From Teratosphaeria epicoccoides (lineage: Eukaryota > Ascomycota > Dothideomycetes > Mycosphaerellales > Teratosphaeriaceae): 64,000 bases of DNA. Positions 54,200 through 64,000 of this stretch are shown piece by piece; positions within the stretch are counted from its first letter, which is position 1, and every line of letters starts with the position of its first letter. Where the stretch lies: the NCBI GenBank assembly GCA_021401465.1, contig JADDMT010000106.1, forward strand, positions 1 to 64,000, written 5' to 3'. The position numbers were made by a program, and so were the translations under genes. The notes beneath the pieces are model-generated. The model searched no databases. It was not told the origin of the DNA and saw only the letters and a program-made list of their open reading frames with translations.

Positions 54200-57100
54200 A
54201 TGGAGAACCCAAATATGATTATGCCCAACGGTATGCTGCCACACAACACGAACGGCATGCAGCGACCGCAGCAGGGAAATGTACGCAAAGCGATAAGCAG
54301 AGCCTCATTGCCAAATATTGACTGGTACTGATTCTCTCCTTTTGTGACAGGCAATGCAGCAGCCGCACGCGAGGGTCATTGAGGAGATCAAGAAGTCGCT
54401 ACCAACCTTGCCGGATGGCTGGCAGAAAGTTATGGACATCAGGCATCGTGCTCAGTGGGTCATGCAACTGTAAGCTTCGACGCCACTATCACGTTCCCAA
54501 GTGCACCTCATTTCAACAATCAGCTGACTCGGCTCGACAGAATCTCGCAATTGAAACTTTTGACGAGCAATCCGACAGATATGGTGAAGGTACTGCAACT
54601 CGCTGTCAGCTACGAGAATGCAACCATCAGGCAGGCAGCAAGCAAAGAGCACTACGATCAGATGCTGCAAGGCAAGCTCGATGACGTTACGAAGAAACGC
54701 GAACAGCAAGCGTTACAGATGAGGCAGCAGGGTCAGTTCAATGTGGGTACAAATATCGGGGTAGGCCAGCATGGCATGCCGAATATGAACGGCATGGGCG
54801 GCAACATGCCAAGCGGCGGTAACATGATGCTACCAAACGGCCAAATGAACATGAACATGGGTGGCAACAGTGGTCAACCGAACGCCGCCTTCCCTGCTCA
54901 TCTGCAAAGACAGATGCAGTCGTCACCGATGCCGCAACAACCGGGCACGCTGGACCCGTCCGCGCTTGTGAACGCAACGCCTCAGAATCGCATGCTGAAC
55001 ATGGGCCAGCAAAATCCGCAACAAGCACAAGTGAATATGCAGCAGGGTGGCCAAGGACCTCAACAGGCACAGAATAATTCACAACAAGCGCTCCTGATGA
55101 AAGCGAGGCACATGTACAACACATTGTCCGAAGACAATCGAAATATCCTCCGATCCCGCCTGCAGCAGACCGTGAGCCCGCAAGAACAAGAAGTGGACAA
55201 GCAGTCTGGCAGAGACCCTCTGTTTCGCATGTTGATGAAGCGCATGACACAACAAAGCCGGCAAGCTATGTTGCAACAGAACGGTGGCAACATGCAGATG
55301 GGGAATCAACAGGCCATGATGGGAGGTAATGCGCCTCAGCAGAACGGCGGGCCACCAAATTTCGACTTCATCACTGGCCAACAGGCAAATGCTCTGAAGC
55401 AACAAGAGTCAGGCGAGCTCGTTGTACCTGCGAGCAACAATGCGAACATGGGAGTCGGCAATCAGATGAACATGGGCGCACAGAATTCCATCAACCCTCA
55501 GATGCTGGCCGGTGGAAACACGAACAACCCACAGCCTAGCAACCCTCAATTCCAAAGACAGATCAGTGATCTCATGCAACAACAGAAAGCGGCGCAGGCA
55601 GCACAAGTCGCACATCAGCGAAATTTGGTGGCTCAGCAGCAAGTTCAGCAGCACAGCGGGCAGCTACGTGGCCAACCCGGCGGCCTCAATGCGCCAAACG
55701 CGTTGAATGGCGGTCCGCCAGGCCAAACGCACAGTCCGGCTATGTCGATGCTGAACCGACCATTGGTCCCACCTGGCCAGGCTGCGCCGAGCACACCAAG
55801 TCAGCAGAGTCGCCTACCAACTCAGCCGCCACAAACGCCCAGCAACGCAGCCGCCCAGAATCTGATGCAGCATCATCAGCAAATGATGAGTCAGGGCGGT
55901 GGGCAGGTGAACCAGCCGAATCAGGCTAAGGTGTCATATGATCCTGTGAAGCGACGCCAGGAGTTGTCAGAAATCACACAGGGCATGCCGCATCAACTGA
56001 GACAGATGGTCATCTCGAAGATGATGGAGCCCATGCAGGCTAGGATCCTCGTTCAAGCCCAACGGAAGCAGGCAATGCAGCAACAACGCATGCCAAATGG
56101 ACTGCAGAATCAGCAAGCGGCGATGCCAGGGAACATGCAAAATCTGGGCCAGGCGCAGGTGGGAGGCCAGTCAACCATGCTTGGCGGTGCAGTGGGACAG
56201 GGCTTACCAGGCCATACTGTCCCGAATTTCAACTCTCAGCCGCCGGCCGATCAGCAGTCCATAAGTCAGCCCAACATGGATCCGGTACACTTACAGCAGA
56301 AGATGCAACAACAGGCCGTGATGACTAGGGCTCTAGATATGCGGATGTACAATCGCGCACTACTTGCGCCTCTAAACCTGAACGTGCCTGTGCCGGGCGA
56401 CGTCAACACATGGGGCCGATTGAAGCATTGGGCTCAACAAGCCGCACAGCAAGGCATCGTGCCTCCGGACACTCACCAAAGGATTGGTCAGCTTCAGCAG
56501 CAATATTTTGCCAGCAATCGAGCCGAGCTGGAGCAAGCTCGGGCGGATCTGATGCGGACGCTGGCATCAAAGAAGGCGCAACAGGCTGCTGTGCCACCCG
56601 GTCAACAGAGGCCAGCGACTAGTGGTCAGGTCAACATACCTGGGATGGGCGCACAGAACGGAGGACAAGCGCCGCCGGCGCAAATGGTCCCACCTGCCGC
56701 ATCAATGCAGCACGCTGGTCAGCAAGGATTGCCAGGCCCGAATCAGCTTCCTGCCGGCTCCCTTCAACCGCCTCAGATGCCCACGATTGAGGAGGTGCAT
56801 AAGTTGAGAGCATCTCAGCAAAACGTATTCAAAGGTACTGACGACCAAGTGAGAGCCATGCTGTTCGAAGTTCGAAAAAAGCAGTACGCCGCCCAGACGC
56901 AGCAGGGCCAGTCTGAGGGCCTTAGAAATGCTCAAACTGGTAGTAGACCGGGCAAGCCGCCGCACGGCAGTCAAGCCCGAACGCAGCCCACACCTCAGCC
57001 AAATCTGAACACACCGCAGCCAGGTCAGAAGAGGGCAGCACAACCGCAACCACCAAGTGCATCCAGTGATGATGTGATGGAGATCCCAAACCCAAATCCG

Positions 57101-59206
57101 CCGCAGCAGCCATCACTGCAACAGCCTCCGCAGATGGGTGCGCTGCAGGCACCAGCCATGCAGCCGAACACCTCGCAGCAACAGCATGCCCCACCCATTC
57201 CATCGGGCTTACCACCTCAATTCCATCAGCAGTGGCCTGCGATGACTAATGAGGCACGAAGGGAGTTGATGACAAAGATTGTTCAGATGCAGAATGCGAG
57301 ACGACAACAAGCTCTGAACGCAGGGCAGCAAGGGCTTCCACAGCAATCACCACAGCAGGAAGGCATGCAGCGACAGGCGCCAGCCGGTACAGCGCCTGGT
57401 CAACAAAGTCAGAGCCAACAATGGCAGGCACAAACGAGCGCACTTTACGCTCAGATTGAGCGTGAGAACCCTAAGGGCCCGGCTGCCCAGGTACCCGACC
57501 CCAATTCGCAGGCGGGTCAGCAATATCTAGGCGCCTGGAAGCGCCTGTGGGCCGGCATCATGAGGGTCCAACAGACCTGGCCGACAGTGTTGGCTCAGTA
57601 TCCACATCTTCATCAATATGTCAAGGCGATGATGAAGATGAAAGTCCATTTGCTACAGAATGTGACTGACCATAATGCCAGCGTGAATGAGTACTTTAGT
57701 ATTGGACCGCAGCAAGTGTTTGCATATTGGCAGATGGTGTCGAAGTATCTCATGGAGCTTAAGAAGGCCAAGGGAGGAGCTGATGCCGCTGGCGCTGCCA
57801 GCAACAACGAGCAACCGAAGGCAGAACCACAGCAAGTCCAAGATCAGCAGATCAAGCAAAGGCCTGCCTCAGCCGCAGGCGCGAAGAGCCAACAAGGTGG
57901 TCAGGCATCCGCTGCTAGCCAGCCTGGCAGGACGCCGAGTGCAAGCCACAACCGCAAACCTTCCACTTCGAAGGTGCCTGCTGCGCCCACTGAGAATAAG
58001 ACATTCGACTGGGGTATCACGAGCCCTCATGGAGTGCCTAAGTACGATTCTGGCAGGAAAGAGATAACTCTGGACAGCTTGAAAATGCCAGCCTCGAAGA
58101 AGCGCAAGGTCACAGGGTCTGCGTCCTCGACTCCTGGCGCACAGGCTAGCACACCTGCTCCAACGAGCCAGAGCCCCAGTATGGTAGCAAAAATGAGCCC
58201 AGAGGCATTTGGCAAGGGGTGCTCACAGCAAGTCAAGTTGGAAGCAGATGCCGCAGCAAGAGAAGAGCAAGCAAGAATGACTTTCAAGTGCGATGATGTG
58301 ATGTGCGAGGCGAGCGTTACAGGTTTTGCGACGGATGCGGAATTGCAGAAACATAATGAGGCTGAGCATCAGCCTGTGGACGACGCACTGGGCTACTTGC
58401 TTGAGAGCGCTGCTGGATATCTCAACAATGAGACTGGAGTCGTTGCTACGCAGACCAAATCAACTCCGCAAAGCAAGAGCATGCCAGGGGTTGTCAATAG
58501 AAGCGCAGCGACTCTCAAGCATGAGAATGGACCCGCTGGCGCGACCAAGCCGACCGGTACGGGGCAGATCCCGACTTCTGCACCTGTTGAGAAATCTTAT
58601 CAGCGGGAGAAGACCTTGCGCGATGCTTTGGAGGAGAAGATGGGCTTTGAACCATTTGTCACGCCGAATCGTGAAGCTGCCCAAGAAGACTCCATGCCTG
58701 CCACCGCTGCCGGTGCTGAACAAGACGAGGGATTCCACGACATGACTTCAACATCTCTGGGCGACCTCAGTGACGTCGACTTGGGTCTCATCGTCGGCAA
58801 TAATCCCGGATCGTCGGCGTGGAATCTTAGGCCAGGAGAGCTGGAACCAACCACAGACACAGAACTCACTCCCAGCGATGGCACGTCCTCGCAATCGTCG
58901 CGAGAGAGTGATGTGAGTCGGTCCGAGCTTCTCAGAATAAATTTGGAGTGGGACGGCTTTGGCGACTTCGATACCCAGGTTCCAGAGGGCCTCGGCATGT
59001 ATGGTCAGTTTGAAGGTCTAGGAGGCCTTGGGCTGGACGGCGGATTGGAGGAGTCCAAAGATGTTAGTATGGGTGGAATGGGCGATGGTTCCAACAAGAA
59101 GGACGGCGCTGATGGATGGGACTGGAGTGGCGACCAGGCCGGAGCAGATTTTGATTCCATTTTCGGGCCCAATGCCGGGCTAGAGGAGGCTGGGTTGGTT
59201 TTCTGA
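54200..59206 (+). CDS. MED15: Mediator complex subunit 15 (Med15/Gal11)
   Basis: Three exons (54200-54280, 54351-54469, 54541-59206) encode 1621 aa. Intron 1 (70 nt) joins QQGN to AMQQPHARVIEEIKKSLPTL; intron 2 (71 nt, CTGAC branch) joins AQWVMQL to ISQLKLLTSNPTDMVKVLQL. Together they rebuild the N-terminal KIX-like domain (LPDGWQKVMDIRHRAQWVMQ onwards), through which activators contact the Mediator tail. The middle of the protein is very rich in Gln, Asn, Met and Pro, as expected of fungal Med15. More structured segments include SEITQGMPHQLRQMVISKMM and AGQQYLGAWKRLWAGIMRVQ. The C-terminal third has KKRKVTGSASS, a possible nuclear signal, a short Cys/His stretch (FKCDDVMCEASVTGFATDAE followed by HNEAEH) and an acidic end. 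The protein transmits activator signals to RNA polymerase II. Confidence 0.92.
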
Positions 59207-59740
59207 TCACGAGGAACATGTCAAAGCAAAAGCAAAATGCACAATACAGGCGGCGGCCGGGGGCATGAGCGTGCGAGGTTTTGCATATGTGGCGAGGATC
59301 TTGTGTTCACGAGCGATGGCGTTTTTGGCTCGGGCCCGTCATTTAATGGAGTATATGGACTTGATTTACGGGATGAGACAGCGAAAGTTAGATACCCCAG
59401 AGACCCCCCTATTGCCTGTCTTGGAGGGCGAGTACATGCGTTGCGAATATCATTGGTGTTCGTCGTTCAATGGCACAAATGGATGCTTCATCTCCTCCAT
59501 CGCATAAAGTCCAGAGTGAACTATCCCTCTTCGATCGGGGAAGGAGCAACGTGGTGTGGGTCCCGTGATTGGCGGGGTGAAACACGCTACTTCGCAATGT
59601 TTGGAGTTGGTGTCAGACACAATCACATGCTGTTTACAACAACACAATCCCCTTTTCGTTTTCGCTGCGTCGAAACCGGGATTCTCCAACAAGAATCTAC
59701 GGCGTGCATCGAGCGTAATAACAAGCGAACAGGATAGACG
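59207..59740. other. Spacer between Med15 and EB1 genes
   Basis: It contains the Med15 3' region and the EB1 promoter. A frame at 59237-59737 (166 codons) has no features and ends at the EB1 start; not called. Confidence 0.5.
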
Positions 59741-60718
59741 ATGGGTGAATCACGGTATGTGGCGCGACCTGCGGTAACTCTGTTCGACGAAGCCTAAAAG
59801 ATACTTGCACCCCTTAAGTTGCATTGGCTGACGGCGACGGCGGTAAAGGCAAGAATTGCTGGCATGGGTCAACGGCCTCCTCCAGCTCAACATGACCAAA
59901 GTCGAGCAATGCGGAACCGGGTATGTCTGTCTCGTTCACACTAAAGTATGGAGCATACCCTTCTAACACACGGCCCTCTGCAGCGCCGCACTTTGTCAAA
60001 TATACGACAGCATCTTTCTCGACCTCCCCATGTCGCGTGTCAAATTCAATGCCAATAGCGAATACGCCTACCTCGAGAACTTCAAGATCCTCTCCAACAC
60101 CTTTCGCAAACATCATGTCGACCGGCCGATCCCGGTGGAGCAGCTTGTAAAGTGCAAGATGCAGGATAATCTCGAGTTTCTTCAATGGACAAAGCGGTAT
60201 TGGGACCAGTATTATCCGGGCGGCGATTACGATGCGCTTAGCAGGCGGAAGGGTGTCCCGGCGGGTGGTGCGCCAGCCCTGCCGCCAGGCGCTGGTGGAG
60301 CAAGAGCTGCGAGCGGTGCAGGAGCGCGGAGGCCCGTCGCAGGAGGCGCTGCGCCACGCGCTGGATCGAGAGCTGGAGGTTCAATCGGCGGCGGCGCGGC
60401 GAGCGCCGTGCTGCAGGCGAAGAACAATGAGCTGGTCGAGACGGTGCAGGGTCTGGAGAGAGAGCGGGACTTCTACTTCAGCAAGCTGAGGGATATTGAG
60501 CTGTTAATTCAGCAGGCTATGGAGGCAGATCCAAGTCTTGAGGAGGATGACAATGGACTGTTGAAACAGATACAGACGATTCTGTATTCGACAGAGGTAA
60601 GGATATGATCCAGATCCGCACGGCTCCTCATGCGCATCGACTAATGATTTTGTAGGAGGGCTTTGAAATACCGCAAGAAGCCGAGGCCGAAGCGGCGGGC
60701 GAGGAGGAGACATTCTGA
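59741..60718 (+). CDS. BIM1: EB1-family microtubule plus-end binding protein (Bim1)
   Basis: Four exons (59741-59754, 59849-59920, 59984-60596, 60656-60718) encode 253 aa. The first exon codes only MGES plus two bases. Splicing gives MGESRQELLAWVNGLLQLN, MTKVEQCGTGAALCQIYDS and MSRVKFNANSEYAYLENFKI, the classic EB1 calponin-homology domain, ending WDQYYPGGDYDALSRRKG. A Gly/Ala/Arg-rich linker (about residues 115-165) follows, then the EB-homology coiled coil NELVETVQGLERERDFYFSK LRDIE and an acidic tail ending EEETF. The protein tracks growing microtubule ends and recruits partners. The linker is translated from GC-rich sequence. All four introns/exons keep phase, so confidence in this model is high. 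Confidence 0.95.
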
Positions 60719-60967
60719 TGAGCTGAGACGATGGAATGATACCAGATGTTGCTTTTGCGCGACTTTAGCGATGAGGGTGGACGTGATATGCAGTCGAGCA
60801 GGGCAGCCCGAACACTGTGTTACGCGACACGGCTTAGGGATGGGCGCATGGCTAACTGGTGTAGCTTTGTTCAAACCATCAACGAGAACGCCACGTTCAA
60901 CACAAGTGCGCCATGGCCACCAATTTTTGTCAGATGCCAATAGGCAGATTACACTGATTCACCGTCT
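60719..60967. other. Convergent spacer
   Basis: About 250 bp between the 3' ends of EB1 (+) and Ist3 (-); no gene. Confidence 0.5.
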
Positions 60968-61894
60968 TCAATGTCCCTTAGGCCTCCCACCTCCCTCCTC
61001 TTCCGAGGTGCTCAGCAATCGGTCTCCGCGTGCGCGATTTCTTTCCCAATCATCGTCGAAATCTCTCTCGCGCGTGAACGTTCCATGACCGGTGCGGCGA
61101 TCATGACAGCCGTCCTTTTCGCTGCCAACACGCCTCGGACGGCGATGCCCTTTGTCCCGCTCCTTATATTCACCGTCATCTCTCCTCGACCTGTGTTTCC
61201 TTCGCGCCTCACGACCATCGTCGCTATCACTTCCATCATCCCCCCGAGACCAATGCTTGCGTTCATCTCTCTGCCTCCTCTTTGTCTCTTTCTCCTTCCT
61301 CTCGCCCACCGCCTTCAAGGCCAGTGCAACCTCCTCCTCCTTCTCCTTCACCAAATAAGCCTTCATCGGATCGTGGTCGTCCATATTCCGGTTCAACTTT
61401 GCCAATTCTACTTCAGCCTTCAACGGCGGCCTCTCTTCCTCACTCTCGTCCTCGCTTTCCGTCCGCCTCCGCTTCCTCCTCTCCCGACCCTCCCGATCCG
61501 TCGCGTCACCCTCATCCTCCTCGTGCATACCAGCTCCCTCCACCTCCCCTTCCTTCAACTTGTACCGCGTGTGATCCAGACTCAACATCCTGCCCAAAAC
61601 AGTGGCTCCACTTAAATTATCCACTGCCAAATCGCAAGATCGCTGGTCTTCATATTTTAGGAAAGCAAATCCGCGCGATTTACCGGTCTCTTTGTCGCGG
61701 GCGAGATTGATGTGGACTGGATTGCCATATTGTGAGAAGATGGTGAGGACATCGCCTTCCGAGAGCTCAAAGGGTAAGCCTCCGATGTATATATAGGCAG
61801 TATCGCGGTAGTCTGTGTGCCATGAGGCTTTGGGCGGGACGACTTTCTCGAGCTCGAGGGCGTTCAGGCGCTCGACATTGCGGATTGACTGCAT
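60968..61894 (-). CDS. IST3: Ist3/Snu17-like RNA-binding splicing factor
   Basis: A single exon of 308 aa. The start MQSIRNVERLNALELE and DYRDTAYIYIGGLPFELSEG match the N-terminus of Ist3/RBMX2. One RRM is visible with RNP2 (IYIGGL, residues 35-40) and RNP1 (KSRGFAFL, 72-79), followed by SLDHTRYKLKEGE, the C-terminal helix that in yeast contacts Bud13 and Pml1. The three form the RES (pre-mRNA retention and splicing) complex of the spliceosome. The rest is a long, charged, Arg/Glu/Asp-rich tail with RS/RD-type repeats, longer than in yeast and typical of metazoan and filamentous-fungal members. Confidence 0.93.
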   Translation of the reverse strand: MQSIRNVERLNALELEKVVPPKASWHTDYRDTAYIYIGGLPFELSEGDVLTIFSQYGNPVHINLARDKETGKSRGFAFLKYEDQRSCDLAVDNLSGATVLGRMLSLDHTRYKLKEGEVEGAGMHEEDEGDATDREGRERRKRRRTESEDESEEERPPLKAEVELAKLNRNMDDHDPMKAYLVKEKEEEVALALKAVGERKEKETKRRQRDERKHWSRGDDGSDSDDGREARRKHRSRRDDGEYKERDKGHRRPRRVGSEKDGCHDRRTGHGTFTRERDFDDDWERNRARGDRLLSTSEEEGGGRPKGH

Positions 61895-62219
61895 TGAAAA
61901 GGCAATGAGGGTATGAGCTGAAGTTCAGTGTGGTTTACGACAACGGAAAGCAAGGAAGGTGTATGACTCGCGCTCAAAAGGCGTTTGTGGCTGGTGTAGG
62001 AGTCCTTATGAAATAATTTCACATTCAATTAGAAAGATAGAGTGCCTCTGTTAACGTCGCTATATTTCAACGATCGCGCAAAGCTATTACACTTTGGCAA
62101 AAGCGATGGTATATCCAGCCAGACTCCTTCACTCCAAAGCTCGCGCTTCTCATGAACCCATCATAGTATCCCTTGCAGAATTCCCATCATCGTTTACTTG
62201 TACCCATTGCCAATCACTC
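61895..62219. other. Spacer upstream of Ist3
   Basis: About 325 bp between the Ist3-like gene and the 3' end of the DOMON-b561 gene, both minus. It includes the Ist3 promoter. Nothing else seen. Confidence 0.5.
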
Positions 62220-63517
62220 TTACTCGTGCCCGTTGGCAGCCTCCACTCCTTCGCCCTTTTGAACAGCCGTGCTTCCACTTCCCTGATTTTTCATAGCCTT
62301 GCTCCTAGCCGCCTCACCGTACACAATTGATGCGAGGTAGACCAGGCCAGCGAATCCGGCACATACTCCATACGCAATGTTTTCCGCCTTGCTCCCGCCA
62401 GCTAGCTTCAGGCCTAGACCGCCGTTAATGATACCCAAGATGATCGCCGCCCGGCCGACAAACAGGTGGCAGTAGGAGAAGATGCCTCTGCCACCATTCT
62501 TCTTGAAGAACGCATGGTGCAACCATCCGGTCGCTGGCTGGAAGAAGTATATGCCCAACAGGACCATACCAATAATTGCATGGTCGCTGCTAAGGTAGTC
62601 CTCGTTCGCTGCAATGTAAATGCCGATGCCAGCACCAGCTGCGAAAATTGCATAGCCTAGGCCTTGCACCGCGGCGTGCACCCAGATCAGACCGCTAAAG
62701 CTTGTTAGACGGATCAGAAGACCACCCAGGGGGAAGATGGCGACCCATGCGATACAAGCCAGCGCTGCATGAGCCATGAGCAGAACTTTTTCATTTGCCA
62801 ATCCACCGCCCGATGAGCTAGAGCTGGACGATGAAGCTGCACCAGAAGACGAATTGGTCGAAGTAGAAGTCGTACTGGCCTCCGCAACGACGAATGGATT
62901 GCTGCTGCTCCCGCCTCGAGCCTTTGTCAAGTCAAATGTGATCTCACCATGTTCGTCGTGAATCATAATCTCCGCGCTCTCATCATCTGACATGATTCCC
63001 GATCCAGTCTTGCTCGCATAGATCCATGATGTAGAGCTCGAACTGAAGTCCATCGTCCCTCCACTCCAGCTTTGGCAGTTGGCGCAGCGAACATTGGCTA
63101 CCATGGTCGAGCCATTAACTCCTGAGCCGCTCAGGAGTTCAAGCATCGTAGTGTTGTCATACTCCGGCATCACATGTCCTTCGCCCAGCCGAGGCGAGAT
63201 GGTGACATTGGTGCCAGAGGCCGATGTGTACATCACGAAAATGTTTGATCCTGTCATCGACGAGCCCTGCCCAAGCGCGACCCACTCGTAGGAAGTCGGG
63301 GCCGAGATTTGAAAGTAGATATCGCCTGAGCCGGAGGATGCAGTGGCATCGGGGATATTGACCGAATAGCACACATTCTCCTCTGGACATGCGGACGCAA
63401 CCTGAGCATAGGCTCGCGAGCCTGGGATTGAGGTCAGTCTTGATGCGGAAACGTTTGCGAAATCGTCCGGCACTGACCTAGATGCAATGCTGCAGCTGCA
63501 ATGGCAATTGATTTCAT
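62220..63517 (-). CDS. DOMON - cytochrome b561 ferric-reductase-like membrane protein
   Basis: Two exons, 63517-63478 and 63421-62220, encode 413 aa. The 56-nt intron (GTCAGT, CTGAC, CCAG) joins at phase 1 to complete the signal peptide MKSIAIAAAALHLGSRAYAQ. Next is a DOMON / cellobiose-dehydrogenase-type cytochrome domain (about residues 25-190) with the candidate heme ligands Met in GQGSSMTGSNIFVMY and His in LGEGHVMPEYD. A Ser/Thr-rich linker leads to a cytochrome b561 transmembrane module (about 230-390) with histidines in LLMAHAALACIAW, WVHAAVQGLGYA, DHAIIGMVLLGIYFFQPATG and SYCHLFVGRAAIILG. The architecture passes electrons across a membrane between heme domains; in fungi its partners and substrates are not settled. 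The C-terminus is cytosolic and hydrophilic. Confidence 0.93.
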
Positions 63518-64000
63518 GCTGCACAATTTCTTGACAGACTCCAAAATATCACTGCGCGCGATCCGCAGCTAGAACCGAAAAAACGTAGCCAGGATGATGG
63601 AAGGCCAATGTTCAAATCCTTTGGCGACTCAGTAGTAAGAGTGGAAACGAGCGACCAACGGATCATATATCCAAGGCAAGAGCATCTCCCAGGCATCTTA
63701 TGATCCTTTGTCGACACGCCGCCTAGCCTTAGCAGGACTCGGACCTTAGCGTATGAGCACATCCAAGCATGATGATTAACCTTCACCCCTTGCTTGTAGC
63801 GTGGCTGCGTCGCAACTGAAAGACTAGCCATTGTCAGGGCCAGTGCCTAGACCAGGCACTAAAGTGCTACTGGGCAGCACGTACACGATCAAGCGTTATC
63901 TTTACGATCGTAGCGCTAATTCGATGACCACGGTGGCCACTTGGGACTCACGAATGAGAGACATCAATCAGCACACAGCCGTATTGCCAGTACGCGGAGA
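63518..64000. other. Upstream region of the DOMON-b561 gene
   Basis: No gene recognised. It presumably holds the promoter of the gene that starts at 63517 and reads away from it. The window ends here. Confidence 0.45.

Noticed and set aside
1..64000. tRNA, rRNA, CRISPR array, telomeric repeat or intact transposon
   Set aside because: By eye I found no cloverleaf with A and B boxes, no conserved rRNA blocks, no regular spaced repeats, no TTAGGG/CCCTAA arrays and no transposase or reverse transcriptase frames. A dedicated search could still reveal a tRNA.

Overview
This window looks like nuclear DNA of a filamentous ascomycete fungus. The evidence is short introns (mostly 50-70 nt) with GT..AG ends and CTGAC or CTAAC branch points, monocistronic genes on both strands, and protein families typical of such fungi: Med15, Stb3, an EB1 protein ending in EETF, Ist3, a heme-thiolate peroxidase, a DOMON-cytochrome b561 protein and a Phs1 dehydratase. 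A dothideomycete is my best guess, but the sequence alone does not prove it. I see no rRNA, tRNA, CRISPR array, telomere repeat or intact transposon.

Layout. 1-1.75 kb: low-complexity leader (C run, polypurine tract). 1.75-7.0 kb: a multi-pass membrane protein (+), a hexose transporter (-) and a TRAP-alpha/Irc22-like ER protein (-). 7.6-8.9 kb: a decayed coiled-coil gene. 9.6-11.65 kb: tandem paralogues for secreted, probably GPI-anchored cysteine-rich proteins. 11.75-17.2 kb: GNAT acetyltransferase (-), DUF4211/CCDC82-like protein (+), Phs1-type 3-hydroxyacyl-CoA dehydratase (-) and Efm4-like eEF1A lysine methyltransferase (+). 17.6-23.2 kb: an accessory block of three decayed or disrupted genes, one with an RNase H-like domain. 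23.7-25.3 kb: cytoplasmic tryptophanyl-tRNA synthetase (-). 26.7-27.8 kb: further gene remnants. 29.05-29.97 kb: cysteine dioxygenase (+). 31.7-32.1 kb: a small secreted cysteine-rich protein (+). 32.6-36.3 kb: a PRELI/Ups lipid-transfer protein (-) and an SLC35F6-like transporter (-). 38.6-39.4 kb: glyoxalase-like protein (-). 42.0-43.1 kb: quercetin dioxygenase-like cupin with an apparent frameshift (+). 43.6-44.8 kb: mannose-6-phosphate-receptor-like membrane protein (+). 45.2-46.3 kb: a clear zinc-type dehydrogenase pseudogene (+). 47.2-48.3 kb: Stb3-like Sin3-binding protein (-). 50.7-51.6 kb: secreted heme-thiolate peroxidase (+). 54.2-59.2 kb: Mediator subunit 15 (+). 59.7-60.7 kb: EB1/Bim1 (+). 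61.0-61.9 kb: Ist3/Snu17 splicing factor (-). 62.2-63.5 kb: DOMON-cytochrome b561 protein (-).

The conserved genes are ordinary housekeeping functions in transcription, splicing, translation, ER and lipid metabolism and the cytoskeleton. They are separated by gene-poor spacers holding secreted or redox genes and gene relics. No biosynthetic cluster is evident. The less ordinary material is the tandem secreted pair, the small protein with repeated GCEGC, the relic block at 17.6-23.2 kb and the lineage-variable secreted oxidases. Exon boundaries were inferred by eye from splice signals, phase and protein-family continuity; none has transcript support here.
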